DNA of 64,000 nt, taken from the NCBI RefSeq assembly GCF_000194155.1, contig NZ_GL877878.1:856974-920973 (forward strand), in the 5' to 3' direction. Shown piece after piece: positions 27,575 to 36,121 of this stretch. The stretch is from Saccharopolyspora spinosa NRRL 18395 (GTDB taxonomy: Bacteria > Actinomycetota > Actinomycetes > Mycobacteriales > Pseudonocardiaceae). The notes beneath the pieces were generated by a model. The model made no database searches. It was not told the DNA's origin and worked only from the letters and a program-made list of their open reading frames with translations. The position numbers and the translations under genes were made by a program. Every line of letters starts with the position of its first letter. The stretch's first letter is position 1.

Positions 27575-27955
27575 GTGGTTACCAGCGAGGACAGCATCCT
27601 CAAGCGCGGGAAGCTGACGGATCCGAACTGCCCGACCCGTCTGGTGCTGGACCGCATCGGGGACAAGTGGACGGTGCTGGTGGTGACGCTGCTGTCTGAC
27701 GGCCCAATGCGCTTCACGCAGCTGCGCACCGGCATCGGCGGGGTGGCTCCGAAGGTGCTGACGCAGACGTTGCGCGCGCTGGAACGCGACGGCTTGGTGA
27801 TCCGGACCGTGTACCCGGAGGTGCCGCCGAAGGTGACCTACGAGCTGACCGACCTCGGGCATTCCCTGCGCGGACCGGTGGAAGCGATCGCCGACTGGTC
27901 CGAACGCAACGTCAACCGCATCCTCGCCGCCCGGGCCGCCGTCGACGAAGGGTAA
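27575..27955 (+). CDS. HxlR-family transcriptional regulator
   Basis: A 126-residue one-domain winged helix. CPTRLVLDRIGDKWTVLVV is the family signature, followed by RFTQLRTGIGGVAPKVLTQTLR (helix-turn-helix) and GLVIRTVYPEVPPKVTYELT (wing). HxlR proteins usually control neighbouring redox or aldehyde-detoxifying genes. None is adjacent now, except the MFS remnant upstream, which might have been its former target. The start codon is GTG. Confidence 0.88.
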   Translation: MVTSEDSILKRGKLTDPNCPTRLVLDRIGDKWTVLVVTLLSDGPMRFTQLRTGIGGVAPKVLTQTLRALERDGLVIRTVYPEVPPKVTYELTDLGHSLRGPVEAIADWSERNVNRILAARAAVDEG

Positions 27956-28040
27956 TCGCACCGGCTGGGTGGCCCAGTCGAGGATCTCGCGGCCCGGGAG
28001 TGCTTTCTGACGCTGCAGCACCCAAAAGCGCTCCCGGTCG

Positions 28041-29081
28041 TCAGTGCACGTGGGTGGCGTCGCGGACGGTGCCGACGTATTCCTCGACGAGGTCTTCGAG
28101 GGCGACGATGCCGATGGGTTGGCCGGTGGTGTCGGTTGCGGTGGCGAGGTGGCTGCCGGTGCGGCGTAGGGAGGTCATGGCGTGGTCGAGGCGGGCGTGG
28201 GCGGGGACGGTGGGGAGTCGTCGGATGCGGGTGGGGGCGATGGGGGTTGTGGGGTCGTGTCCGGCTTGGTCGAGGACGTCTTTGATGTGGAGGTAGCCGG
28301 TGAGTGTTCCGTCGTCGCGGCGGAGGGGGAATCGGGAGAATCCGGTGTGGGCGACGGCTTGTTCGACGTCGCCGAGGGTGGGGTGTTGCGGGAGTGTGGT
28401 GAGGTCGGGTAGGGGGACGAGGACGTCTGCGACGGTGTGTTCCACTGAGGACAGTGTTTGGGCGAGTCGGCGGTGTTCGGATTGTTCGAGGAGGCCTTCG
28501 CGGCGGGATTCGACGAGGAGTTCGGCGAGTTCGGCGGAGGTGTAGGCGGTGTCGAGTTCGTCTTTGGGTTCTACGCGTAGTAGGCGGAGCGCGGTGTTGG
28601 CCATCATGTTGAACACGGCGATCAGTGGCCGGGCGAGTTTGACGAAGCCGACCAGGGGTGGGACCAGCCAGAGGGCGAGTCGTTCGGGTTCGGCGATGGC
28701 GAGGTTTTTCGGGACCATTTCGCCGACGAGGACGTGGAGTACGACCACGATCGCTAGTGCGATGGTGAACGCTACGGCGTGGGTGATGGTGTCGGGGATG
28801 CCGAGGGTGGTGAAGGGTGTTTGGAGTTGGTGGGCGACGGCGGGTTCGCCGAGGCGGCCCAGGCCCAGGGAGCAGAGGGTGATGCCGAGTTGGGCGCTGG
28901 TGAGCATCAGCGAGCCTTCCTGGCTGGCTTTGATCACCACTCGGGCGCGGGTTTTGCCTTGGGCCAGCAGTGCTTCCAGCCGGTCCCGGCGGGAGGACAG
29001 CAGGGAGAACTCCGCGCCCACGAAGAACGCGTTGAGCAGCAACAGGACAACACCCAGCACGATCGCGAAACCGTCGCTCAT
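28041..29081 (-). CDS. CNNM/CorC-type membrane protein with CBS pair (hemolysin-like)
   Basis: A 346-residue protein. Residues 1-170 form the DUF21/CNNM membrane domain (FFVGAEFSLLSSRRDRLEAL, MLTSAQLGITLCSLGLG, VGEMVPKNLAIAEPERLA), and the rest is a CBS pair (TVADVLVPLPDLTTLP, GFSRFPLRRDDGTLTGYLHIKD in part, and VALEDLVEEYVGTVRD). Bacterial members act in Mg2+/Co2+ efflux. It lacks the C-terminal CorC_HlyC domain, which the upstream partner has. The start overlaps the partner gene by 4 bases, so the pair is co-transcribed. Codon use here is richer in G and T at third positions (gtg, ggg, tgg runs) than neighbours. Confidence 0.85.
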   Translation of the reverse strand: MSDGFAIVLGVVLLLLNAFFVGAEFSLLSSRRDRLEALLAQGKTRARVVIKASQEGSLMLTSAQLGITLCSLGLGRLGEPAVAHQLQTPFTTLGIPDTITHAVAFTIALAIVVVLHVLVGEMVPKNLAIAEPERLALWLVPPLVGFVKLARPLIAVFNMMANTALRLLRVEPKDELDTAYTSAELAELLVESRREGLLEQSEHRRLAQTLSSVEHTVADVLVPLPDLTTLPQHPTLGDVEQAVAHTGFSRFPLRRDDGTLTGYLHIKDVLDQAGHDPTTPIAPTRIRRLPTVPAHARLDHAMTSLRRTGSHLATATDTTGQPIGIVALEDLVEEYVGTVRDATHVH

Positions 29082-30500
29082 CGAACCTCCTCCACGGCTT
29101 CGGCGTGCGTCGGCTGGTGGGTGAGGCGCAGTTCTGCGATGCGGTGGCGGTCCATCCGGGTGACGGCCAGCCGCCAGCCGTCCGGGGTGAGGTGGTCGCC
29201 GACCTCGGGAATGCGTCCCAGCCGAGCCAGCACGAAGCCGGCGACGGTCTCGTAGTCCCCGTCGGGCATGGCGAATCCGGTGGCCTCGGCCAGTTCGTCC
29301 GGGCGCAGTCTTCCGGAGATGATCCAGTTGTCGTCGCCGATGTGCCGAACAGCGGCGATTTCGCGGCGGTCGTGTTCGTCACGGACGTCGCCGATGATCT
29401 CCTCGACGACGTCCTCCAGGGTCACGATGCCCGCGCTACCGCCGTACTCGTCGACCACCACCGCCAACTGCAACCCCGATCCGCGCAGCCGGTTCAGCAG
29501 CGCGTCGCCGTCCAATGTCTCCGGCACGGTTGGCACCGGCCGGGCCAGCGACCTCACCGGGGTCTTTTCGCGGCGTTCGGCGGGGACGCCGAATGCTTGC
29601 TTGACGTGGACAACGCCGTGGATCTCGTCCAAATCACCGCCGTGCACCGGAAAGCGGGAGAACCCGGTGCGGCGGGCGACGGCGGGCGTGGACAACGCCG
29701 TGGATCTCGTCCAAATCCCCGCCGTGCACCGGAAAGCGGGAGAACCCGGTGCGGCGGGCGACGTCGAGCAGGTCCATCACGCTGTCGCCGGCGGTCAGGG
29801 ACTCCACGCGGACGCGTGGGGTCATCAACTCCTCGGCGGTGCGGTCGCCAAACCGCAACGACCGGTCGAGCAACTGCGCCGTCGACGCGTCCAACGTTCC
29901 GTGTTCGGCGCTGGAGCGCACGATCGACCCGAGTTCTTCCGGGGAACGGGCGGATCGGAGCTCTTCCTGGGGTTCGATCCCGAAACGGCGCACGACCCGG
30001 TTGGCGCTGTTGTTCATCGCGTCGATCAGCCACCGGAAGACCCGCGAGAACCGGGCGTGATAGCCCGACACGGCACGGGCGGTGGACAGCGGGCGGGCGA
30101 TGGCGAGGTTCTTGGGCACCATCTCCCCGAAGACCATCGACAGGGTCGTGGCCAGCAGGATCGCCAGCGTCAGCGACACCGCCCCGGCCACCTCACCGGG
30201 CAGCCCCAGCGCGGTCAGCCCCGGACGGATCAGGTCACCGACCAACGGCTCCGCCACGTACCCGGTGACCAGCGTGGTCAACGTGATCGCGACCTGGGCA
30301 CCGGAAAGCTGGAACGACAGCGTCCGGTGCGCCTTCTGCACCGCCCTCGCACGCCGGTCACCGACCTGACGCACATGCGCGTCCACCGTGCTGCGTTCCA
30401 GAGACGTCAGCGAGAACTCCGCGGCAACCGCCAACCCGGTGCCCAACGTCAACACGCCAACGAAAACAAGGCCGAGAACGGCCAACAGGATGTCCATCAC
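29078..30500 (-). pseudogene. CNNM/CorC-type membrane protein, broken by an 82-bp tandem duplication
   Basis: Reading down the minus strand from 30500, the frame gives a membrane domain (AAEFSLTSLERSTVDAH, GEMVPKNLAIARPL) and the first CBS domain (AEELMTPRVRVESL, VARRTGFSRFPVHGGDLDEI). It then runs out at 29634. A second frame starting at 29695 repeats VARRTGFSRFPVHGGDLDEI and goes on through GGSAGIVTLEDVVEEIIGD to a CorC_HlyC domain ending at 29078. The cause is a tandem duplication with an 82-bp period (29605-29762), not a multiple of three. Without one copy the gene would encode an intact protein of about 445 residues. It overlaps the downstream partner gene (ATGA). Confidence 0.85.
29605..29762. 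repeat. Two tandem 76-bp copies, 82-bp period
   Basis: Copy 1 is 29605-29680 and copy 2 is 29687-29762, both beginning CGTGGACAACGCCGTGGATC. They differ at one base (ATCACC versus ATCCCC) and are separated by GGCGGG. The repeat lies in the CBS region of the CNNM/CorC-like gene and shifts its frame by one. Confidence 0.95.
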
Positions 30501-30679
30501 CGACCACCCCAGAACGGGGCATCGGCCACCAGTTGCGAAAAGCCGGGACTACGTCCCGGCTCGGTACTGCCCTCTGGGGATTGTGCCGCAGGCACTGAAG
30601 ACGTCACTCCTAGACGGAAATCCGGAAAAATACGACGCCAGTATACGTGTCCGTCGCAGATTCGGCGGCGGCAACATCA

Positions 30680-31240
30680 TCACGATCTCCCGAGCAGTGC
30701 CAGCAGCTTCGTCTGCTCGTCGGCGTCGGCCGCCACCGGTCGCGGCGGGGCGAAGATCCCCATGCCCTCCCAAGCCGGGATCTGCGGGGCGAACACCGTG
30801 TGCACGGCAGCCACCAGCGCCGGATCCAGCCGTTCGTCGTCACCGATGCCGCGGGCCAGGTCCCAGGCGTGCACGGCAAGGTCCAGCGTCATCTGCCAGC
30901 CGTAGTCTTCGGCCGGGATCACGCCGCCGGTGACGTTGACCTCACCGCTGGTCGCCCCCGGTTCGTCCCACGCGCGCCGGGCCGCCACGGCTGCCTCCCG
31001 CCACGCGCCGACCGGGTCGGTACCCAGCACGTCGCCGTCGAAGCGGTCGCCGACCTCGTCCAGGGTGGCGCCGTCGAGCAGCCACGGCGCCCACAGCTGC
31101 TCGGACACCAGGTGGTTGACCAGATCCCGGACGCACCACTGCGCGCAGGGCGTAACGGAGTCCCACTGGTCGTCGCCGATGTGCCCCACCCGGTTGTCGA
31201 ACTCCGTCGTGGCCCTGCGGTGCGCGTCCAACAGCTGCAT
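30680..31240 (-). CDS. TIGR03086-type metal-binding (mycothiol-like) protein
   Basis: A 186-residue DinB/MDMPI-like protein: CAQWCVRDLVNHLVSEQLW (first histidine), MTLDLAVHAWDLARGIG (second histidine). It is the second member of this family in the window (see 26580-27161) and only distantly similar to it. ATG 31240 is chosen over the in-frame upstream start at 31336 because AGGAGGA lies 6 bp before it. It is transcribed away from the POT transporter relic. Confidence 0.75.
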   Translation of the reverse strand: MQLLDAHRRATTEFDNRVGHIGDDQWDSVTPCAQWCVRDLVNHLVSEQLWAPWLLDGATLDEVGDRFDGDVLGTDPVGAWREAAVAARRAWDEPGATSGEVNVTGGVIPAEDYGWQMTLDLAVHAWDLARGIGDDERLDPALVAAVHTVFAPQIPAWEGMGIFAPPRPVAADADEQTKLLALLGRS

Positions 31241-31444
31241 GATTCCTCCTGTGAATTCGGTCACGGGACGTCCAGTGGTGGCGGCGAAATCCCTGGCCAG
31301 GCGTCCAGTGTGGCCGGATCGGGGTGCGCGCGGCATCCGCGCCGCGGCGGGTTTACGCCCCGGTGGTCTGGGCCACTTCTGTGAGCCCTAACCTGCCGCG
31401 GGTTCGCCGAGCGGCTACCGCCGCCAGGTCAAACAAGAGAGGGT

Positions 31445-32922
31445 GTGATCGTGACCACACCCACGGTTGCGGACGCACCGCAGCGGGGCTTTTCGGGCAC
31501 CCGCGCGGCTTGTCGACGCTGTTCTTCACCGAGATGTGGGAACGGTTCTCCTACTACGGCATGCGAGAGATCCTCGGGTACTACCTGTACTTCGCGGTCG
31601 CTGAAGGCGGCTTGGGCATCCCCGAGTCGACCGCGCTGTCTGTGGTCGGCGTCTACGGCGCTTCGGTCTACATGACCGGTGTCCTCGGTGGCTGGCTGGC
31701 GGACCGGGTGGTCGGCGCCCAGCGGGCGGTGTTCTACGGCGGCTGCGTCATCATGCTCGGCCACATCAGCCTGGCCATGCCCGGCGGCGTCGCGACGGTG
31801 GTGCTCGGGCTGGTGCTGCTGGTGATCGGCACCGGCCTGCTGAAGCCGAACATCTCGGGCCTCGTCGGCGGCCTCTACGGCGAGAACGACACGCGCCGCG
31901 ACGCCGGGTTCTCGATCTACTACATGGGCATCAACCTCGGCGGGTTCCTAGCCCCGTTCGTCGTCGGCACCCTCGGCGAGAAGGTCAGCTGGCACGCCGG
32001 GTTCGGTGCGGCGGCCGTCGGCATGGCGCTAGGCCTGGTCCAGTACATGCTCGGGCGCAAGAACCTGGGTTCGGCCGGGCGAGCACCGGTCAACCCGCTG
32101 CCCGCCGGGCACAAGGGCCGGGTGCTGGCCCGCGGCCGGTCTCGCCGCGGTGTTCGTCGTGGTCCTGGTGGGCCTGTCGGTCAGCGGCGTGCTGGGTCTG
32201 GACGGCCTGGTCAACCTGATCAGTCTTAGCTCGGCTGTGCTGCCGATCGTCTACTTCGTGGTGATGCTCTCCAGCAAGCAGATCACCAAGATCGAGCGGG
32301 ACCGGCTGATCGCCTACATCCCGCGTTTCCTGGCGACCGCGCTGTTCTTCCTGCTGTTCGAGCAGCAGCCGAACACGCTGGCGAACCTCGCCGAGGCGGA
32401 CACGGACCTGAACATCCTCGGCTTCGTGATCCCGGCTTCCTGGTTCCAGTCCATCAACTCGCTGGCGATCATCCTGCTGGCGCCGGTGATGGCGTGGCTG
32501 TGGACGAAGCTCGGCGAGCGGCAGCCGTCTACCCCGCAGAAGTTCGTCGGCGGGCTGTTCTTCGTCGGCGTCTCGTCCTTTGGGTGGTGCTGTCGAAGTT
32601 CGTCGTCGGCGACGAGAAGCACCTGCCGATCATGCTCGCGCTGGTGTTCGTGATCATGACCGTCGGCGAGCTGATGCTCTCGCCGGTCGGCCTTTCGGCG
32701 AGCACCAAGCTGGCGCCGAAGGTCTTCGCCTCCCAGATCATGGGCCTGTACTTCCTGGCCCCGGCGATGGGGCAGGGCCTGGGCGCGCAGGTCGTGAAGC
32801 TGTACTCGGTGGACAACCAGCAGGTCTACTTCGGCATCGTTGGCGTGGCCACGATCGGTTGCGCTGTCCTGCTGCTGCTCGCCTCGAAGAGCATCAAGCG
32901 CTACATGCACGGCGTGAACTAG
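31445..32922 (+). pseudogene. POT-family peptide transporter (DtpT-like), three frameshifts
   Basis: Proton-dependent di/tripeptide transporter sequence is complete from end to end but spread over frames. The start (GTG 31445) shifts near 31497 just before GLSTLFFTEMWERFSYYGMR, the family signature with ExxERFxYY. Another shift lies near 32130 (between GHKGRVLA and AGLAAVFVVV), and another near 32580 (between FFVGVS and WVVLSKFVVGDE). Each shift is one or two bases and the flanking protein is otherwise perfect, including GTGLLKPNISGLVG and MTVGELMLSPVGLS. Three separate hits argue for inactivation or poor local sequence. It would otherwise be about 490 residues with 12-14 transmembrane helices. 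Confidence 0.85.
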
Positions 32923-32964
32923 GGAATTTCCAGGCTCGTTAGCGGACCACCAGGGCATGCGGGC

Positions 32965-32999
32965 GAAGGCCGGTCCCCACGCTCTCGGGACCGGCCTTC
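32965..32999. terminator. Bidirectional terminator
   Basis: Perfect 13-bp stem GAAGGCCGGTCCC / GGGACCGGCCTTC with a 9-base loop lies between the POT gene end and the convergent S33 peptidase gene. Confidence 0.85.
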
Positions 33000-33013
33000 T
33001 CGCGGCGACGGAC

Positions 33014-34486
33014 TCAGCACAGGTCGAAGGTCCGGGCGGCCCCCGGGTTCTTCGGGTCCGGGTCCGGGTGGCCCGGCACGCTGACGTTCCCGCTCGGCAC
33101 CACGCCGTTGACCAGGTAGTCGGTGCCGATTCGGTCGGCGTCGGCGTTGCCGGCCAGCGCCCACACCCCGTGCTTGCCCGCGTCCTTCTCGGTGACCAGC
33201 ACCGAGGACGGCAGCGATCGATGCATCTCCACGGCGCCCGCGTAGGGGGTGGCCACGTCGTACTCCGAGTTGAACACCAGCAGCGGCGGCAGCCCCTCGC
33301 CGGTGATCTTCACCGGCTGCTGCCGGGGACCGTGCCACACCCGGCACGGGGCGACGCCCCAGCTGTTGTACCAAGCCCCGAGCGGGTTGTTGGCGGCCAG
33401 CTCGGCGGAGTCGCGCTCCCATTCGCGGCGGCTGCTCGGCCACGGGGCGTCCGCGCATTCGACGGCGTTGTAGATGGCATTCTCGTTCTCTGCGGCCGCA
33501 TCCTTGGTGGACACCAGCGCGATGAGCTTGTGGTCGTCGTTGCGGAGGCGGAAGTCGGCGATCGCCTCGGCCAGCGTGGTCCAATTGCTCTCGCCGTAGA
33601 GCGCCATGAATGTGATGTCGATGAACTCCGACGGGCCTAGCTTGCCGCGCGCGGTCTTGCGCAGCTCGGCCTGGATGCCGTCCCAGGCGGCCTGCACCCG
33701 GGCGCGGTCGGTGCCGAGGTGGAACACCTGGTCGTGCCGGGCGATCCAGTCGAAGTAGCGGCCCAGCCGCAGCTGCGCGGCGATGTTCTGGTTGAGGTTG
33801 TTGCGATACCACACCTCGGAGGTGTCCGGGTTCACCGCGCTGTCCAGGACCATCCGGTCCACGTGCTCCGGGAACAGCTGGCCGTACACGGCGCCGAGGT
33901 AGGTGCCGTAGGAGTAGCCGAGGTAGCTGATCTTCTGCTCGCCGAGCGCTTCCCGGATCCGGTCCAGATCCCGGGCGTTGGTCGGGGTGTTCAAGTGCGG
34001 CAGGTACTTGCCGGCGTGCTGCTGGCAGCCGTCGGCGTATTCCTGGGCGCGCTGCCAGTTCTGCTCCCGGGTCTGCGGGGAGTCCGGGTCGGGCAGCGGG
34101 TTCTTCCAGAAGGCCGCCGGGTCCACGCAGATGATCGGGTTGCTGTGCGCGGTGTTGCGGGTGTCGAACCCGATCAGGTCGTAGGAGTCGAGCACCTCGG
34201 CGGGCAGCCTGCCGGACAGCGAACCGGCGAAGGCGATGCCCGGGCCGCCCGGACCACCGGGGTTGACCAGCAGCGAGCCGCGCCGGGCCTCGGGTTTGCG
34301 CGCGGGCACCTTCGAGACCAGCAGCTGCAGCTTCTCGCCGTCGGGGGCGTCGTAGTCCAGCGGCACTTCGACGTTGGCGCATTGCATCTGCGGGTAGGGC
34401 TGGCTGATGTCCTCCGGACACGCACCGAACTGCAGGCCCTGCGCGGCCTGGGCGATCACCCCGGTGACGGCGGTGCCGGGCAGCAC
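33014..34486 (-). CDS. Secreted S33-family tripeptidyl aminopeptidase-like hydrolase
   Basis: An alpha/beta hydrolase of about 490 residues in the SlpD/SlpE (tripeptidyl aminopeptidase) group. VNPGGPGGPGIAFA is the oxyanion-side motif, LGYSYGTYLG the nucleophile elbow, FNSEYDVATPYAGAVEMH the acid, and DAGKHGVWAL the catalytic histidine region; the conserved end TAP C-domain is present. Four or more cysteines suggest disulphides. GTG 34486 leaves only a weak hydrophobic start (LPGTAVTGVIAQAAQG). Thirty-seven bases upstream, in another frame, GTG begins VKRSIALGL, a normal signal-peptide start. A one-base shift near 34495 may therefore have cut the true signal peptide, or the sequence has an error there. 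Confidence 0.8.
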   Translation of the reverse strand: MLPGTAVTGVIAQAAQGLQFGACPEDISQPYPQMQCANVEVPLDYDAPDGEKLQLLVSKVPARKPEARRGSLLVNPGGPGGPGIAFAGSLSGRLPAEVLDSYDLIGFDTRNTAHSNPIICVDPAAFWKNPLPDPDSPQTREQNWQRAQEYADGCQQHAGKYLPHLNTPTNARDLDRIREALGEQKISYLGYSYGTYLGAVYGQLFPEHVDRMVLDSAVNPDTSEVWYRNNLNQNIAAQLRLGRYFDWIARHDQVFHLGTDRARVQAAWDGIQAELRKTARGKLGPSEFIDITFMALYGESNWTTLAEAIADFRLRNDDHKLIALVSTKDAAAENENAIYNAVECADAPWPSSRREWERDSAELAANNPLGAWYNSWGVAPCRVWHGPRQQPVKITGEGLPPLLVFNSEYDVATPYAGAVEMHRSLPSSVLVTEKDAGKHGVWALAGNADADRIGTDYLVNGVVPSGNVSVPGHPDPDPKNPGAARTFDLC

Positions 34487-34623
34487 CGCCGTCCTAGACC
34501 GAGTGCGATCGAACGCTTCACATGCGTCTCCTCACGGAATGGGATCGGGCTCGAACGGAGCGTAGTCGTTGATCCGATTCCGTACCCGGCAGCGAAACTC
34601 CGTGTCCCCCGGCCGATTCCGGG

Positions 34624-35939
34624 TCACGCCGCCCGCAGGACATCCGCGACGCGAACGACGTCCGCGTCTGTGGTGCGCCAGTTGCTGAAAGCCGCCCGCA
34701 GGCCGGGCGTTCCCTTGTAGACGGTCGGGGTGAGGAATGCGACTCCGGATTCGGTGACGGTGCGAGCCAGCGCGGCGACCCGTTCCGCAGTGGGCGCCTC
34801 GGTGAGGGTGAAGCAGACGACGTTGAAGCGCACCGCGGCCAGCAGCCGAAGGTGCGGCATCTCGGCGATGCGGTCGCCGAGATCGCGTGCCAGTGCGACG
34901 TCGCGCTCGACCACCTCGCGGTGGCCCTGCTGTCCGTAGGCGGCGAGCGTGAACCAGGCCGGTAGGGCGCGCAGGCGGCGCGAGCTTTCCGGGGTGAGGT
35001 GCACAAAGTCGGGATTGTCGGTCGGCATTCCCAGGTATGCCGCCGAGTTCTGGAAGATGCGCAGCTGCAGGTCCCGGCGGCGGGTGAACTGGATCGCGCT
35101 GTCGTAGGGCACGTTCAGCCACTTGTGCAGGTCCACGCACACCGAGTCGGCTTCGTCGAGCCCGGCGACCAGGTCCGCGTGCTGCGGGGACAGCGCCGCG
35201 AACCCGCCGAAGGCCGCGTCGACGTGCAACCAGAACGGATACCGCTGGCGCAGCGCCGAGATCGCCCGCAAGTCGTCGAAGTCCACGGTGTTCACGGTGC
35301 CCGCATTGGCCACCACGACGGCGGGCCGACCGTCCAGCGCGGTCAGTTCGGCGGTGAGCCGGTCGACATCCACGGCCTCCCGTTCCGGCAGCGTGGCGAC
35401 CTCGCGAACGCAACCGCGCCCCAGACCCAGCATCGCGAGCGCCTTGTAGGCGCTGGAGTGCGGACTGCCCGAGAGGACCGGCAGATTCCCAAGCGCCGCA
35501 ACGCCGTCCTGCGACACCGAGATCCCGAGCCGTTCGCCAGCCCATTCGCGGGCGATGGCCAGGCCGACGAAGTTCGACATCGTCGCGCCGGTGACGAACG
35601 CGCCGGCGTGCGCCGTGCTAAGCCCGAACAACTCTCGCAGCCAGCCGACCGCTTCACGTTCCAGATCCAGCGCAGACGAGTCGCTGCCGGTCACCGCGTT
35701 CTGGTCGAAAGCGCTGGTCAGCCAGTCGCCCGCCACAGCGGCCGGGGTCGCACCTGGAACCGCTCTAGCGCGGCGGCGGCTCCGGCGCCCGCGTCGGGCA
35801 GGGGAGTCGGTTCCGGTGGTTCGGGCGGGACCGCGACCGGCCGGTCCGCGAGCCCGGAGAGCACCTCGACGGCGTGTCGCCGGGCGCTGTCGAGCAGCTC
35901 GGGCAACCGGGCGAGGTCGGCGGAGAGATTCGGGTGCAA
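34624..35939 (-). pseudogene. PLP-dependent aromatic amino acid decarboxylase-like, internal deletion
   Basis: Group II decarboxylase sequence. From TTG 35939 the minus strand encodes an N-terminal helix (HPNLSADLARLPELL) as far as AAAALERF, then must change frame to reach GATPAAVAGDWLTSAFDQN. The roughly 25 residues that homologues have between these (ending in a RYFGF-type motif) are missing, so this is a deletion and not a base-calling slip. After it, the frame from 35736 is open for 370 residues with TVNTVDFDDL, WLHVDAAFGGFAAL and the PLP lysine in DLHKWLNVPYDSA, ending RVADVLRAA. The catalytic body is intact; the N-terminal swapped segment is damaged. Substrate could be tyrosine, tryptophan or another acidic-side amine precursor. 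Confidence 0.75.
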
Positions 35940-36121
35940 TGCAACGTCCTAGAAGTGGTTCCGTCCTGGTGCGCAGCCACTAGCGAACGTAGCGACCTGG
36001 GCGCGCGATGTCGCGGTCAGATCCGGATCGACTGGACTGGCCCCGGCATCGCGAACCCCGAATGGTGGACGCGCGGGATCGCCGCTCAGCCCACCGGGTG
36101 ATCGCCGGTTCGAGCGAGAGC

